From: Bacillota bacterium
Lineage (GTDB): Bacteria > Bacillota > Clostridia > Lachnospirales > Lachnospiraceae
NCBI GenBank assembly: GCA_023390555.1
Contig: JAEWCQ010000016.1
Coordinates: 1-64,000, forward strand
Length of the DNA stretch: 64,000 bases
Reading direction: 5' to 3'
In this document: piece by piece, positions 52,601 to 61,735 of the stretch
Layout: each line of letters opens with the position of its first letter
Position numbering within the stretch: position 1 is the first letter of the stretch
Made by a program: the position numbers and the translations under genes
The notes under the pieces: model-generated
What the model was told of the DNA's origin: nothing
The model's input: only the letters and a program-made list of their open reading frames with translations
Databases searched by the model: none

Positions 52601-55002
52601 GAAGAAAAAAAAAATCAGGGTTGTATCTGGATGGAAATGTCACGCTGCATCCCGTATTGAAACAGAAAGAGCAGAACAGAGACGGACAAGGCAGTGCAGC
52701 CGGAATCACTGTCTTTTTGGCATGGCTGAGTATTACATTGATCGGAGCCGGCAATCTGCTGGATTTTTGCAGACTATGGGATATGGGCTGGCGAAGTGGG
52801 TGGATCATTCTGCTGGCATTGTCTGCAGCGGGAGGAGTCATTCTTGTCAGGATTTCGGAACATCGTCCATTTCTGCTGCCGGCAGTTGCTGGAGCTCTTG
52901 GTGTGTTGGGGTGGCTTCTCCGAAATAGGATGTCCAATGGATTTCTGGAAGCGGCAAATGCCGTTCTCACCTCATGGAATGATTATTATGGAATGCAGTT
53001 CTCAAAATTTACCATAACGGATAGTGTAGATACGGAAACTGCCTTTTTGTATGCCATGTTATGGATGAGTCTGTTTCTTTCGTATATGATTCGGAAAAGG
53101 AACAGCCGTCTTGGTGTTGTACTGCCGAGTCTGCTGCTGGCAGGCCTCGGACTTTTGGTCGGAGAAATGCCGGATACGCAGGCTCTGATTCTAATGATGG
53201 GCGGTATCGTACTGGCAATATCGGGAATGCGGGAACGGAATGTCACAGGAAATCGCTATGCAATGCTTGGAAGTGCAAAGAATAGTTTGCTGGCGGGAGT
53301 GATCTTTCTGATCGGCCTGGTGGTCTTTGGCTTTTCCGGTTCTGCATTGCAGGAGCAGATACAGGAACATCACGATACGCTGCTGGTAAAACAGCACGAT
53401 CTGGAGCAGCGTCTTGCATCGGTAAACTGGCTCTCTTTTTCTAACGTAGAAGACGGATCTGTTACCAATCGCAGAGTACAGTATACAGGAAAGGAAATTT
53501 TTACGGTAACACTGGATCATGCACCCGAAGCAAAGATGTATTTTCGTGGGTATGTAGGCGATACTTACGAAGATGGAAAATGGACGCAGGTGGATGCGGA
53601 CGCCTTTTTAGAATCTGCAAAGAAATGGCCGTCCTATGAGCCCGATTATGGGAGAGCGATCCTGGATCTGTCTTATGAGGGAGAACAGAATAACCTGTTC
53701 CGGCAAAAAACAGCGTATTCGATGCAGATTATTTATCCGGAGACAGCTGGAACATATGCCTATATTCCTTATTTTGCAGAGCTCACGACGGATGAGGCTG
53801 AAACAAAGCTGGAGGTTCGGTCGGATGCCGAGATTTTCAGGCAGGAATCCTGCGATCAGATTCAGCTGAATACATTTGGGTCTCAAAGCATATTTGTTTT
53901 ATATAATACGGAAAAATATGCGCAGATGAATAACAATTATAATGCCTATGTAAGAGAGCATTATACGGTTGTTTCCACAAAAGGAATCGGGAGAATTGCG
54001 CGGCTCGCAAATAGCTGGGAAGAGGAAGGGTATGGAGTAACGGAAGGAGATACGACTTACAGTGTCCCGATTGAAAAGGTGCGGTCGGAACTCTGGGAAA
54101 GAACCGATTACAACCTGAACCTGGATGCGGTGCCTTCCGGGGAGGATGTGGTGGAGAATTTTCTGTTTGACAGCAAGGAGGGCTATTGTATCCATTATGC
54201 ATCCGCTGCTGTACTTCTCTTACGCAGTCTCGGCGTACCGGCACGCTATGTGACCGGATATGCGGTCGGGAGAGATGAATTTCAAAAGAACGCAGACGGA
54301 ACGTACACAGCAGTCGTGCCGGATCAGGATGGTCATGCATGGGCGGAAGTATACGAATACGGAATAGGCTGGGTGCCGGTGGAAGTTACCAAGGGAGCGG
54401 ATTCTTCTCCTCATAACGGGACCGGCAATACGGGCGGAACGGCAGAACAGGGGCGAAATCAGACTGCAGGTGGGAAAAAGAAACAGAGTGAGACAGCAGA
54501 AACGGAGCGCAGGAACTCTGAGGATACAGAGCAGGCACAGAGTGAAACAGCAGTGGGCAAGGCAGGTCTTTCGGGAGAATCTCAAAATGGTACCGGCAGC
54601 GGAAATTCTGGTATGCCGGGAACTGTCCGGGGAATTCTGGCAGTGAGCGTCGTGATTCTTACAGGAAGTCTTGTTGTCATCTTGATTATTTGGAAAAGGG
54701 ATCACATGCTGCGCAGCTTTTCGAACCGGAACACGCGAAAGGCGGTGCTTTCCATTTCCCATGCACTGTTTGAAAAAGTCTCCCGTGCGGGTGTGGTGCG
54801 GGAAAAAGATATGTGGGATGAAGAATATGTGCAGACACTGGAAGAAAAACTGACCTTTCTTTCGGAAGGAGAGATACGAAACTGGATGGAGTGTGTGAAG
54901 AAAACGGCATTTTCTCCGTATAGCCCAACGAAACAGGAAGTCCTGGAAGGGCGGAATATCTATGTTAAAATCTGCAAAGCGATACGTGATAAAGATATCT
55001 AA
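52597..55002 (+). CDS. Membrane transglutaminase-like protein (TgpA type)
   Basis: 801 aa, starting in an ATGA overlap with the DUF58 gene. Five to six N-terminal helices (about 25-240), an extracellular transglutaminase core with Cys in GYCIHYAS, His in DGHAWAEV and a following Asp/Glu-containing strand, a polar low-complexity linker (about 600-670) and a last helix near 680-700 followed by a DUF4129-like cytoplasmic tail. Completes the MoxR-DUF58-TgpA module. Confidence 0.88.
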   Translation: MRRKKKSGLYLDGNVTLHPVLKQKEQNRDGQGSAAGITVFLAWLSITLIGAGNLLDFCRLWDMGWRSGWIILLALSAAGGVILVRISEHRPFLLPAVAGALGVLGWLLRNRMSNGFLEAANAVLTSWNDYYGMQFSKFTITDSVDTETAFLYAMLWMSLFLSYMIRKRNSRLGVVLPSLLLAGLGLLVGEMPDTQALILMMGGIVLAISGMRERNVTGNRYAMLGSAKNSLLAGVIFLIGLVVFGFSGSALQEQIQEHHDTLLVKQHDLEQRLASVNWLSFSNVEDGSVTNRRVQYTGKEIFTVTLDHAPEAKMYFRGYVGDTYEDGKWTQVDADAFLESAKKWPSYEPDYGRAILDLSYEGEQNNLFRQKTAYSMQIIYPETAGTYAYIPYFAELTTDEAETKLEVRSDAEIFRQESCDQIQLNTFGSQSIFVLYNTEKYAQMNNNYNAYVREHYTVVSTKGIGRIARLANSWEEEGYGVTEGDTTYSVPIEKVRSELWERTDYNLNLDAVPSGEDVVENFLFDSKEGYCIHYASAAVLLLRSLGVPARYVTGYAVGRDEFQKNADGTYTAVVPDQDGHAWAEVYEYGIGWVPVEVTKGADSSPHNGTGNTGGTAEQGRNQTAGGKKKQSETAETERRNSEDTEQAQSETAVGKAGLSGESQNGTGSGNSGMPGTVRGILAVSVVILTGSLVVILIIWKRDHMLRSFSNRNTRKAVLSISHALFEKVSRAGVVREKDMWDEEYVQTLEEKLTFLSEGEIRNWMECVKKTAFSPYSPTKQEVLEGRNIYVKICKAIRDKDI

Positions 55003-55102
55003 ATAATTTATGAATTTTATGAAATATCAGAGATTCTGTTGAGATTATCGTTATCGTGAATTATAATAACCATGTTAATAGTGAGTTTAGAGGAGAGCCG
55101 AT

Positions 55103-56608
55103 ATGTCTGATAACGATAAAGATTTTTTAGAGGTAGAGAAAGAAGAACAGGATCATCCGGTGACAGAGCCATCTGATCATCCGGAGGATGATTATGAAGA
55201 TATCTGCTATATTTGCCGCAGACCGGAAAGTGTTGCCGGCAAAATGATAAAGATACCCAACGACATCTGCATCTGTCAGGATTGTATGCAGAGAACGTTT
55301 GACAGTATGAATACAGCCGGGATGAACGGTCTGAATCTGGATGGTCTGAATCTGGATAATTTATTGAATACGGGCAAGAATCCGAATATCAGTATGATCA
55401 ATTTATCCGATCTGCAGGGATTTATGCCACAGAGCCAGAAGTTGAAGAAGAAAAAAGCAAAAAAAGAAAAGGAGCCTGCGCCTGTGATTGATATCAAGGC
55501 CATTCCTGCACCGCATAAGATCAAGGCCAGCCTGGATGAATATGTGGTAGGACAAAGTTATGCCAAGAAAGTAATGTCTGTTGCTGTTTACAACCATTAT
55601 AAGCGAATTGCAGGGGAGAAGACAGCGGATACAAGAGAGGACGTGGAAATCGAAAAGTCCAATATGCTGATGATCGGACCTACCGGTTCCGGTAAGACCT
55701 ATCTGGTCAAGACGCTTGCCAGACTTTTGGATGTTCCGCTTGCGATTACGGATGCTACCTCTCTGACCGAGGCGGGCTATATCGGTGATGACATTGAAAG
55801 TGTTGTCAGCAAGCTGCTTGCGGCGGCAGATAACGACGTGGAGCGTGCGGAGCATGGAATCATATTTATCGATGAGATTGATAAGATTGCCAAGAAACGG
55901 AACACAAACCAGCGTGATGTCAGCGGCGAATCCGTACAGCAGGGAATGCTGAAGCTGCTGGAAGGTGCAGAGATCGAAGTACCGGTTGGTGCCAGCAGTA
56001 AAAATGCGATGGTTCCGATGACCATGGTGAATACAAAGGATATTCTGTTTATCTGCGGAGGTGCCTTCCCGGATCTGGAGGAGATCATCAAGGAACGTCT
56101 GAACAAGGAATCGTCCATCGGATTTAAGGCAGATCTGAAAGATAAGTATGACAACGATGAGAATCTGCTGTCTAAGGTTACGGTAGAGGACATCCGCAAA
56201 TTCGGTATGATACCGGAATTTATCGGAAGACTTCCGATTCTGTTTACGTTAGAAGCATTATCCGAGGATATGCTGGTGCGTATTTTAAATGAGCCAAAAA
56301 ATGCTATCATCAGGCAATATCAGAAGCTTCTTGCCATGGATGAGGTAAAGCTTGTGTTTGAAGAGGATGCACTGCATGCCATTGCAAAAAAGGCAAAAGA
56401 GAAGAAAGTCGGAGCCAGAGCCCTGCGTGCCATCATCGAAGAATTTATGCTCGATATCATGTATGAGATTCCAAAGGATGACAATATTGGAATGGTTACG
56501 ATTACCAGCGACTATGTGGAGAAGAAGGGCGGTCCGCTGATTACCATGCGCGGATGTCTGGAACTGGAGGACCGGAATTCTGCAGGAGAGCTGCAGGAGG
56601 GAATCTGA
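55103..56608 (+). CDS. clpX: ClpX ATPase of the ClpXP protease
   Basis: 501 aa, about 75 longer than typical ClpX because of an acidic start and a Lys-rich linker (KLKKKKAKKEKEP). A C4 zinc finger (CYICRRPE...CICQDCMQ) lies at about 33-62. Walker A GPTGSGKT, Walker B IIFIDEIDKIAKKRN and the ClpP-binding IGF loop (SSIGFKA) are present, so it should dock ClpP. No clpP or tig is adjacent, unlike the usual locus, so it may be a second ClpX. Confidence 0.88.
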   Translation: MSDNDKDFLEVEKEEQDHPVTEPSDHPEDDYEDICYICRRPESVAGKMIKIPNDICICQDCMQRTFDSMNTAGMNGLNLDGLNLDNLLNTGKNPNISMINLSDLQGFMPQSQKLKKKKAKKEKEPAPVIDIKAIPAPHKIKASLDEYVVGQSYAKKVMSVAVYNHYKRIAGEKTADTREDVEIEKSNMLMIGPTGSGKTYLVKTLARLLDVPLAITDATSLTEAGYIGDDIESVVSKLLAAADNDVERAEHGIIFIDEIDKIAKKRNTNQRDVSGESVQQGMLKLLEGAEIEVPVGASSKNAMVPMTMVNTKDILFICGGAFPDLEEIIKERLNKESSIGFKADLKDKYDNDENLLSKVTVEDIRKFGMIPEFIGRLPILFTLEALSEDMLVRILNEPKNAIIRQYQKLLAMDEVKLVFEEDALHAIAKKAKEKKVGARALRAIIEEFMLDIMYEIPKDDNIGMVTITSDYVEKKGGPLITMRGCLELEDRNSAGELQEGI

Positions 56609-56662
56609 CCTGCCGGCAGCCCGAATCTGACATATTTGGATCGCTGAAAGAGGATAGAGGTC

Positions 56663-57589
56663 ATGGTTGAGAAAACAGTCGGTTATACAGAGAGCAGCCG
56701 GTATGCCAGTCTGGATGATTTGCGGCAGTCGAATGAATACAATACAACAAGTGCCATTTGTCTCGATTACTGCGGGCGGGAGAATTGCATGCCGGGCTTT
56801 CAGTTCGGCCCGTTTGTACGAAATGATTTTGTCATCCACATCGTGCTTGGCGGGCTCGGTTCCTATACCCGAAACGGAAGGACATATCCGATTGGACAGA
56901 ATCAGGCTTTTCTGATTTATCCGGATGAGGAGACCGTTTATCGTGCGGATGAGAAGGAGCCGTGGAGCTATATGTGGATTGGATTCCACGGAATACGTGC
57001 GTTGGAATTTACGGAAGACATGGGATTTCAAAGGGAAATGCCGGTAGTCGATCTAAAACAGACAGACAGGCTCAAAACCTGCATAGAACGAATGCTGGAT
57101 GCCAGACAGCTGACCCGGGTCAATGAACTGCGGCGGACAAGTGAGCTTCTGCAGATGATAGCAGTGTTCATGGAACAGAATGACGTAATGCATACGGGAA
57201 ACGTACATGAGTATCCGGGTACGGTGTATGTGCACAGTGCCATGGACTATATGCAGTATCATATGCAGGAGAAGATAAAAATGGATGCACTTGCGGAATT
57301 GATCGGTATCAGCAGGAGCCATCTGACGAACAGTTTCCAGAAGGAACTGAAAATGTCACCACAGGAATACCTGATTCATCTTCGAATGGAGCGCGCGGCA
57401 TCTATGCTGAAAAAGACATCGGATCCAATCAATCTTGTGGCGGCGGCATGCGGTTATGAGGATTCGCTTTCGTTTTCCAAAGCATTTAAGCTGAGATACC
57501 ATATGAGTCCGAGGGATTACCGGAATCAAAAGATTGAACTTGTGACAAAAAAAGAAAAGGGCAGCTATACACCACAGACCCAATTGTAA
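56663..57589 (+). CDS. AraC family regulator of the downstream alpha-galactosidase
   Basis: 308 aa. N-terminal sensing domain with YPIGQNQAFLIYPDEETVYRAD and two C-terminal helix-turn-helix motifs (KMDALAELIGISRSHLTNSF, INLVAAACGYEDSLSFSKAF, SPRDYRNQK). Followed by a terminator and the GH36 gene with direct-repeat sites. Likely activates that gene. Confidence 0.88.
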   Translation: MVEKTVGYTESSRYASLDDLRQSNEYNTTSAICLDYCGRENCMPGFQFGPFVRNDFVIHIVLGGLGSYTRNGRTYPIGQNQAFLIYPDEETVYRADEKEPWSYMWIGFHGIRALEFTEDMGFQREMPVVDLKQTDRLKTCIERMLDARQLTRVNELRRTSELLQMIAVFMEQNDVMHTGNVHEYPGTVYVHSAMDYMQYHMQEKIKMDALAELIGISRSHLTNSFQKELKMSPQEYLIHLRMERAASMLKKTSDPINLVAAACGYEDSLSFSKAFKLRYHMSPRDYRNQKIELVTKKEKGSYTPQTQL

Positions 57590-57592
57590 CAG

Positions 57593-57617
57593 AAAAAGCG
57601 TTTGTAACGCTTTTTTT
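57593..57617 (+). terminator. Intrinsic terminator
   Basis: AAAAAGCGTT (57593-57602) pairs with AACGCTTTTT (57606-57615) with loop TGT, and T continues. Ends the AraC gene transcript. Confidence 0.8.
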
Positions 57618-57669
57618 GTTTTCGGAAAATGTCTGTTGCGGCAGTATGTGAAGATTTCGTCGTCTGTCG

Positions 57670-57730
57670 TTGATTCTTCCATAAACTGTGTTGATTTTTC
57701 CATGTACAGGCAGCGGTAAATCCATATAAT
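57670..57730 (+). promoter_or_regulatory. AraC-type direct-repeat operator and promoter of the GH36 gene
   Basis: TTGATTCTTCCAT (57670-57682) and TTGATTTTTCCAT (57691-57703) match at 12 of 13 positions and are 21 bp apart, two helical turns. The -10 TATAAT is at 57725-57730 and no good -35 exists, but the second repeat ends where a -35 would begin. Classic class II activator geometry for the adjacent AraC protein. Confidence 0.65.
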
Positions 57731-57777
57731 AAGAGAAAACCAAACAAATTTAGGAAATAATTGTGGAGGAAGATTTT

Positions 57778-59967
57778 ATGGCTGTTATCTACGACAAAGA
57801 GAACCGGACATTTACGCTGCATACGGTGAATTCAACTTACCAGATGGGGATTGGCAGATATGGATACCTGCTTCATTTATACTACGGCAATCGAACGGAC
57901 GGGGACATGAGTTACCTGCTCACTTACGCCGACAGAGGGTTTTCGGGCAATCCGCACGAAGCGGGGGAGGACCGGACATTTTCGCTGGATGCCCTTCCGC
58001 AGGAATATTCCGATTATGGGAACGGAGATTACCGATTTTCCTGCCTGCAGGTAAAAGATCATACAGGTGTATTCGGCAGTGACCTGCGTTACTGTTCACA
58101 CCGTATTCTTCCGGGCAAGTATGGCATTCCGAAACTCCCGGCGGTCTATGCTGCGGAAGAGGAAGCAAAGACGCTTGAAATTATACTGAAAGATGCGAGA
58201 GCCGGTGTGGAAGTTACACTGTATTATGGCGTGATCGAGGAGCTGGATGTGATCACCAGAGCCGTATCGGTGAAAAATATAGGTGATACTGAGATTTCGC
58301 TCGCAAAAGTTTACAGCGGATGTCTGGACTTTGTGACAGGCGATTACGAGGTACTCCATTTTCATGGAAGACATGGAATGGAAAGAGTAGCGGAACGTAC
58401 ACCGGTGGCGACAGGCAGCCTTTCTTTCGGCAGCAGAAGAGGCACTTCGAGCCATCAGCACAATCCGTTTTTTATCCTCGCAGAGAAAAATACTACAGAG
58501 GATGCAGGTTCCTGTTATGGCATGTCTCTGTTATACAGCGGAAGCTTCCGCTGTGAAATAGAAAGGGATCAGTATCGGCAGACTCGAATGGCAATCGGTG
58601 TTCAGGATGAGATGTTTGATTATCCGCTGGAGCCGGGTGAGATCTTCCACGCACCTGAGGCAGCCTTTGCCTTTTCCGGAGAAGGGCTTGCTTTGCTATC
58701 GCAGAAATATCATAAACTAATTCGCGATCATGTGTGCAGGGGGATTTATCGGAATGCCAGAAGGCCGATTCTGATTAACAATTGGGAAGCGACCTATTTT
58801 GATTTCAACGGGGATCAGATCATCGCAATTGCGAAACAGGCAGCTGAGCTTGGCGTGGAAATGCTGGTACTGGATGACGGCTGGTTCGGCAAACGGGAAA
58901 GCGACCACACCGGTCTTGGCGACTGGTTCGTCAATGAGGAAAAAATGGGAGGTCCGCTGTCGTCGGTTGTGGAGCAGGTAAATGCGCTGGGCATGAAGTT
59001 CGGGCTTTGGATCGAGCCGGAAATGGTATCGGAAGACAGTGCTTTTTATCGCGCGCATCCGGATTATGCGTTTCAGATTCCGGGGAAAAAGCCTGTTATG
59101 GGGAGAAGCCAGCTGGTACTTGATTTTTCCAGAAAAGAAGTGGTAGATGCCATTTTGAAACAGATTACGGATGTGATAGACAAGGCCAATATTGCTTATA
59201 TCAAGATGGATATGAACCGCAGTATCATGGATGTCTGCACCGCATTGGAAGGAAAGCAGAATCAGGGAGCGATTCTCTATCAGTATGTGCTCGGAGTCTA
59301 TGATTTTCTCGACCGGCTGCTCACAAGATATCCCAAGCTTCTGATCGAGGGATGCAGCGGCGGCGGCGGTAGATTCGATGCAGGAATGCTCTATTATACA
59401 CCCCAGATATGGTGCAGTGACAATACGGATGCCATTGAGCGTATCCGCATTCAGCACGGAACTTCTTTCGGCTATCCGGTATCTGCAGTGGGTTCGCATG
59501 TGTCGGCGGTTCCGAATCATCAGACGGGACGCAGAACAAGTCTGGTTACCCGTGGAGTCGTGGCTCTGGCAGGAAGCTTTGGGTATGAGCTGGATCTCAA
59601 TATGATTTCAGGCGAAGAGAAAGAAATCGTAAAAAAACAGATTGCCGACTGTAAAAAATACTGGAATCTGACGCACGAAGGGCTTTATTTCCGTCTGCAT
59701 GACCCTTCGGAGCATATGGAAACAGCCGCATGGGAATTCGTAGCCGAGGATAAAAGTGAAGCTCTGCTCAACGTCGTGACGCTCGATACCCATTGTAATC
59801 CGCCGGCTTCTTATGTAAAGTTAAAAGGGCTGGAGGAAACAGGCTGTTATCGCATTGAGGGAAGCGAACAGAAGTATACGGGAAGTGCCCTGATGTACGC
59901 AGGTCTTCCGGTTCCGTTTCTGACGGACGAATATCAGACCTGGCAGGTGCACCTGATTCGAGATTGA
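57778..59967 (+). CDS. Alpha-galactosidase, GH36 (AgaA/RafA type)
   Basis: 729 aa from ATG 57778 (GGAGGA upstream; a GTG at 57763 is too close to it). The nucleophile Asp478 is in IKMDMNR and the acid/base Asp548 is in WCSDNTDAIERI. ILDDGWFGKRESDHTGLGDW lies in the barrel. An N-terminal beta domain (about 1-330) precedes the barrel, and a C-terminal beta domain follows. Cytoplasmic. Transport genes are not adjacent, unlike the first GH36 locus. Confidence 0.9.
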   Translation: MAVIYDKENRTFTLHTVNSTYQMGIGRYGYLLHLYYGNRTDGDMSYLLTYADRGFSGNPHEAGEDRTFSLDALPQEYSDYGNGDYRFSCLQVKDHTGVFGSDLRYCSHRILPGKYGIPKLPAVYAAEEEAKTLEIILKDARAGVEVTLYYGVIEELDVITRAVSVKNIGDTEISLAKVYSGCLDFVTGDYEVLHFHGRHGMERVAERTPVATGSLSFGSRRGTSSHQHNPFFILAEKNTTEDAGSCYGMSLLYSGSFRCEIERDQYRQTRMAIGVQDEMFDYPLEPGEIFHAPEAAFAFSGEGLALLSQKYHKLIRDHVCRGIYRNARRPILINNWEATYFDFNGDQIIAIAKQAAELGVEMLVLDDGWFGKRESDHTGLGDWFVNEEKMGGPLSSVVEQVNALGMKFGLWIEPEMVSEDSAFYRAHPDYAFQIPGKKPVMGRSQLVLDFSRKEVVDAILKQITDVIDKANIAYIKMDMNRSIMDVCTALEGKQNQGAILYQYVLGVYDFLDRLLTRYPKLLIEGCSGGGGRFDAGMLYYTPQIWCSDNTDAIERIRIQHGTSFGYPVSAVGSHVSAVPNHQTGRRTSLVTRGVVALAGSFGYELDLNMISGEEKEIVKKQIADCKKYWNLTHEGLYFRLHDPSEHMETAAWEFVAEDKSEALLNVVTLDTHCNPPASYVKLKGLEETGCYRIEGSEQKYTGSALMYAGLPVPFLTDEYQTWQVHLIRD

Positions 59968-60096
59968 GATCCGGGAATGGACAGATATCCGGCGATTTGT
60001 ATAGAGCGAAATGGATTGACAGATATACGGTACACAGGTAGAATTTGATTTAGGAATGACAGGGGAATCCACGAAGGAAGAAGAAAGGAATCAAAT

Positions 60097-60549
60097 ATGA
60101 TCTATATTGCATGTGCGGTAGGTGTATTTCTGCTGGATTTGTTTATCAAAGGAAAGATTGACCGGAGTCGGACACTGAATGAGGAAAAAGAAATATGTGG
60201 TCGCAAGATCATTCTGACAAAGTATTATAACCGGGGAGCAATGCTGAATTTTCTCGCCGGAAGGCCGAAGGTGATGACAGGAATTCATACGGCAATCATA
60301 GCTGGGATTGCGGCAGTCTATGCCGTTGTGTTGAAGACTCGCAGCAATCCGGGTTTAAAGCTCGGATTGAGCCTGATGCTTGGAGGAGGTCTCAGCAATC
60401 TCTACGACAGATATAAAAGACACCATGTTGTGGATTATTTCCGATTTCGAGTGCGTTTTCAGAGACTTCGGAATATTGTTTTTAATATTTCCGACCTGTT
60501 TGTGTTTTTAGGAGGAATTCTGGTTGTATTGTTTGGAAGTAGGAAATAA
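60097..60549 (+). CDS. Signal peptidase II-like protein
   Basis: 150 aa, four membrane helices. Conserved NRGAMLNFL, catalytic Asp104 in LSNLYDRYKRHHVVDYF and Asp133 in FNISDLFVFLGG correspond to LspA. The GNLIDR motif is SNLYDR here. If active it cleaves lipoprotein signal peptides. Could be a divergent second LspA. Preceded by AAAGGAATC. Confidence 0.78.
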   Translation: MIYIACAVGVFLLDLFIKGKIDRSRTLNEEKEICGRKIILTKYYNRGAMLNFLAGRPKVMTGIHTAIIAGIAAVYAVVLKTRSNPGLKLGLSLMLGGGLSNLYDRYKRHHVVDYFRFRVRFQRLRNIVFNISDLFVFLGGILVVLFGSRK

Positions 60550-60591
60550 AACTTTTGCACTTCAATGCAGCAAGGTCTTTTCTGCAAATCA

Positions 60592-60621
60592 AAAAAGTGT
60601 CTGTGAAAACAGACACTTTTT
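60592..60621. terminator. Bidirectional terminator
   Basis: AAAAAGTGTCTG (60592-60603) pairs perfectly with CAGACACTTTTT (60610-60621). It lies between convergent lspA-like and cspA genes and could serve both. Confidence 0.8.
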
Positions 60622-60737
60622 CGGATTAATCAAATCTAAGTTCGTATATCTTTATCTTAATAAAAAATCGAAATTCTATATTAACGAGAAAGGTACATTG
60701 AAAATAAAATGATTAAATCGGCAATCACCAACGATTC

Positions 60738-60938
60738 TTATCTTGCAACAGTTACGTTAGTAGCCTGAGGACCTTTTGCTCCATCGATTACATCGAATTC
60801 TACGGCTGCACCTTCTTCAAGAGTTTTGAAACCGTCCATAGCAAGTCCTGTGTAGTGTACGAATACATCATTGCCTTCAGCGTCAGAAATGAATCCGTAT
60901 CCCTTCTGGTTGTTGAACCATTTTACTGTACCGTTCAT
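60738..60938 (-). CDS. cspA: Cold-shock protein
   Basis: 66 aa. MNGTVKWFNNQKGYGFI carries RNP1 and DVFVHYTGLAMDGF carries RNP2, the nucleic-acid-binding strands. Preceded on the minus strand by GGAGGTACTAGA and a roughly 90-nt AT-rich leader, usual for cold-shock genes. Binds single-stranded RNA. Confidence 0.95.
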   Translation of the reverse strand: MNGTVKWFNNQKGYGFISDAEGNDVFVHYTGLAMDGFKTLEEGAAVEFDVIDGAKGPQATNVTVAR

Positions 60939-61028
60939 TCTAGTACCTCCAATAAAAATTAAATAATAATTATGCTGCTTAACAACATAGCATTAGCATA
61001 GCATAAGAGAATTCAAAAGTAAAGAAAA

Positions 61029-61535
61029 TTAGGAAAGTTCTGTAAATGATATATCGTGAGAGTCCAGAAATTTTTGAACCAGCACGTCCCAGCTCTGCTC
61101 AAAAGAATGATCGAGAGAAAATGTTCGGTAGGAGACGCCGGTTGTACAGGTCAAAACGCCCTCCTGAAAACGGATATTGATAAAAACGGCATTCAAATCC
61201 AGTATGGTGAAGCTGCTTTCCGAGCGGGTCAGCGTGTTGGACAGGTTCTCGGGAGAAAGCATGAAGACGAATTTGAATGCGGCAGGCGTCCGCTTTCCTT
61301 TGATTAAGTCATAGCAGTTTGTGCGCAGCATGGAAAACGGTGCGCAGTCGAGATCGGACAGCTTCTCTTCCAGTAGTTCGTCATCTGTCAGAAAGCCGCT
61401 GGTAAGGTGTCCGTCGATCCGATAGGTGACCAGTCCCTGAATGACGGCCTCCGACAGAAGAAAATGATCGAACAGGTCCGTCAGGAGTAATTGATTCATA
61501 AAGTTTTTCACATTGGTTATCTGAAGAATTTTCAT
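61029..61535 (-). CDS. DUF5721-like hypothetical protein
   Basis: 168 aa. KILQITNVKNFMNQLLLTDLFDHFLLSEAVI start and SVLRTNCYDLIKGKRTP-type middle resemble DUF5721 proteins of Lachnospiraceae. GAGGAG precedes the start. No motif suggests activity. Confidence 0.6.
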   Translation of the reverse strand: MKILQITNVKNFMNQLLLTDLFDHFLLSEAVIQGLVTYRIDGHLTSGFLTDDELLEEKLSDLDCAPFSMLRTNCYDLIKGKRTPAAFKFVFMLSPENLSNTLTRSESSFTILDLNAVFINIRFQEGVLTCTTGVSYRTFSLDHSFEQSWDVLVQKFLDSHDISFTELS

Positions 61536-61735
61536 TGCTGCTCCTCATAGATGTGTCATAAGAAATTAATCTGATATTGAAAAGTGTAGCATATTTCCAA
61601 TAGAAAAAAAAGAAAAACTATAGTAATATAAAGGTATTAATCACGGAGACATGTGGAAAATTATAGAATAGAAAAAGAAATTGTTGAGAATCGTGCTGGT
61701 ATGAAAATCTGATAGTTAGAGCGAAGGAGGCACAT

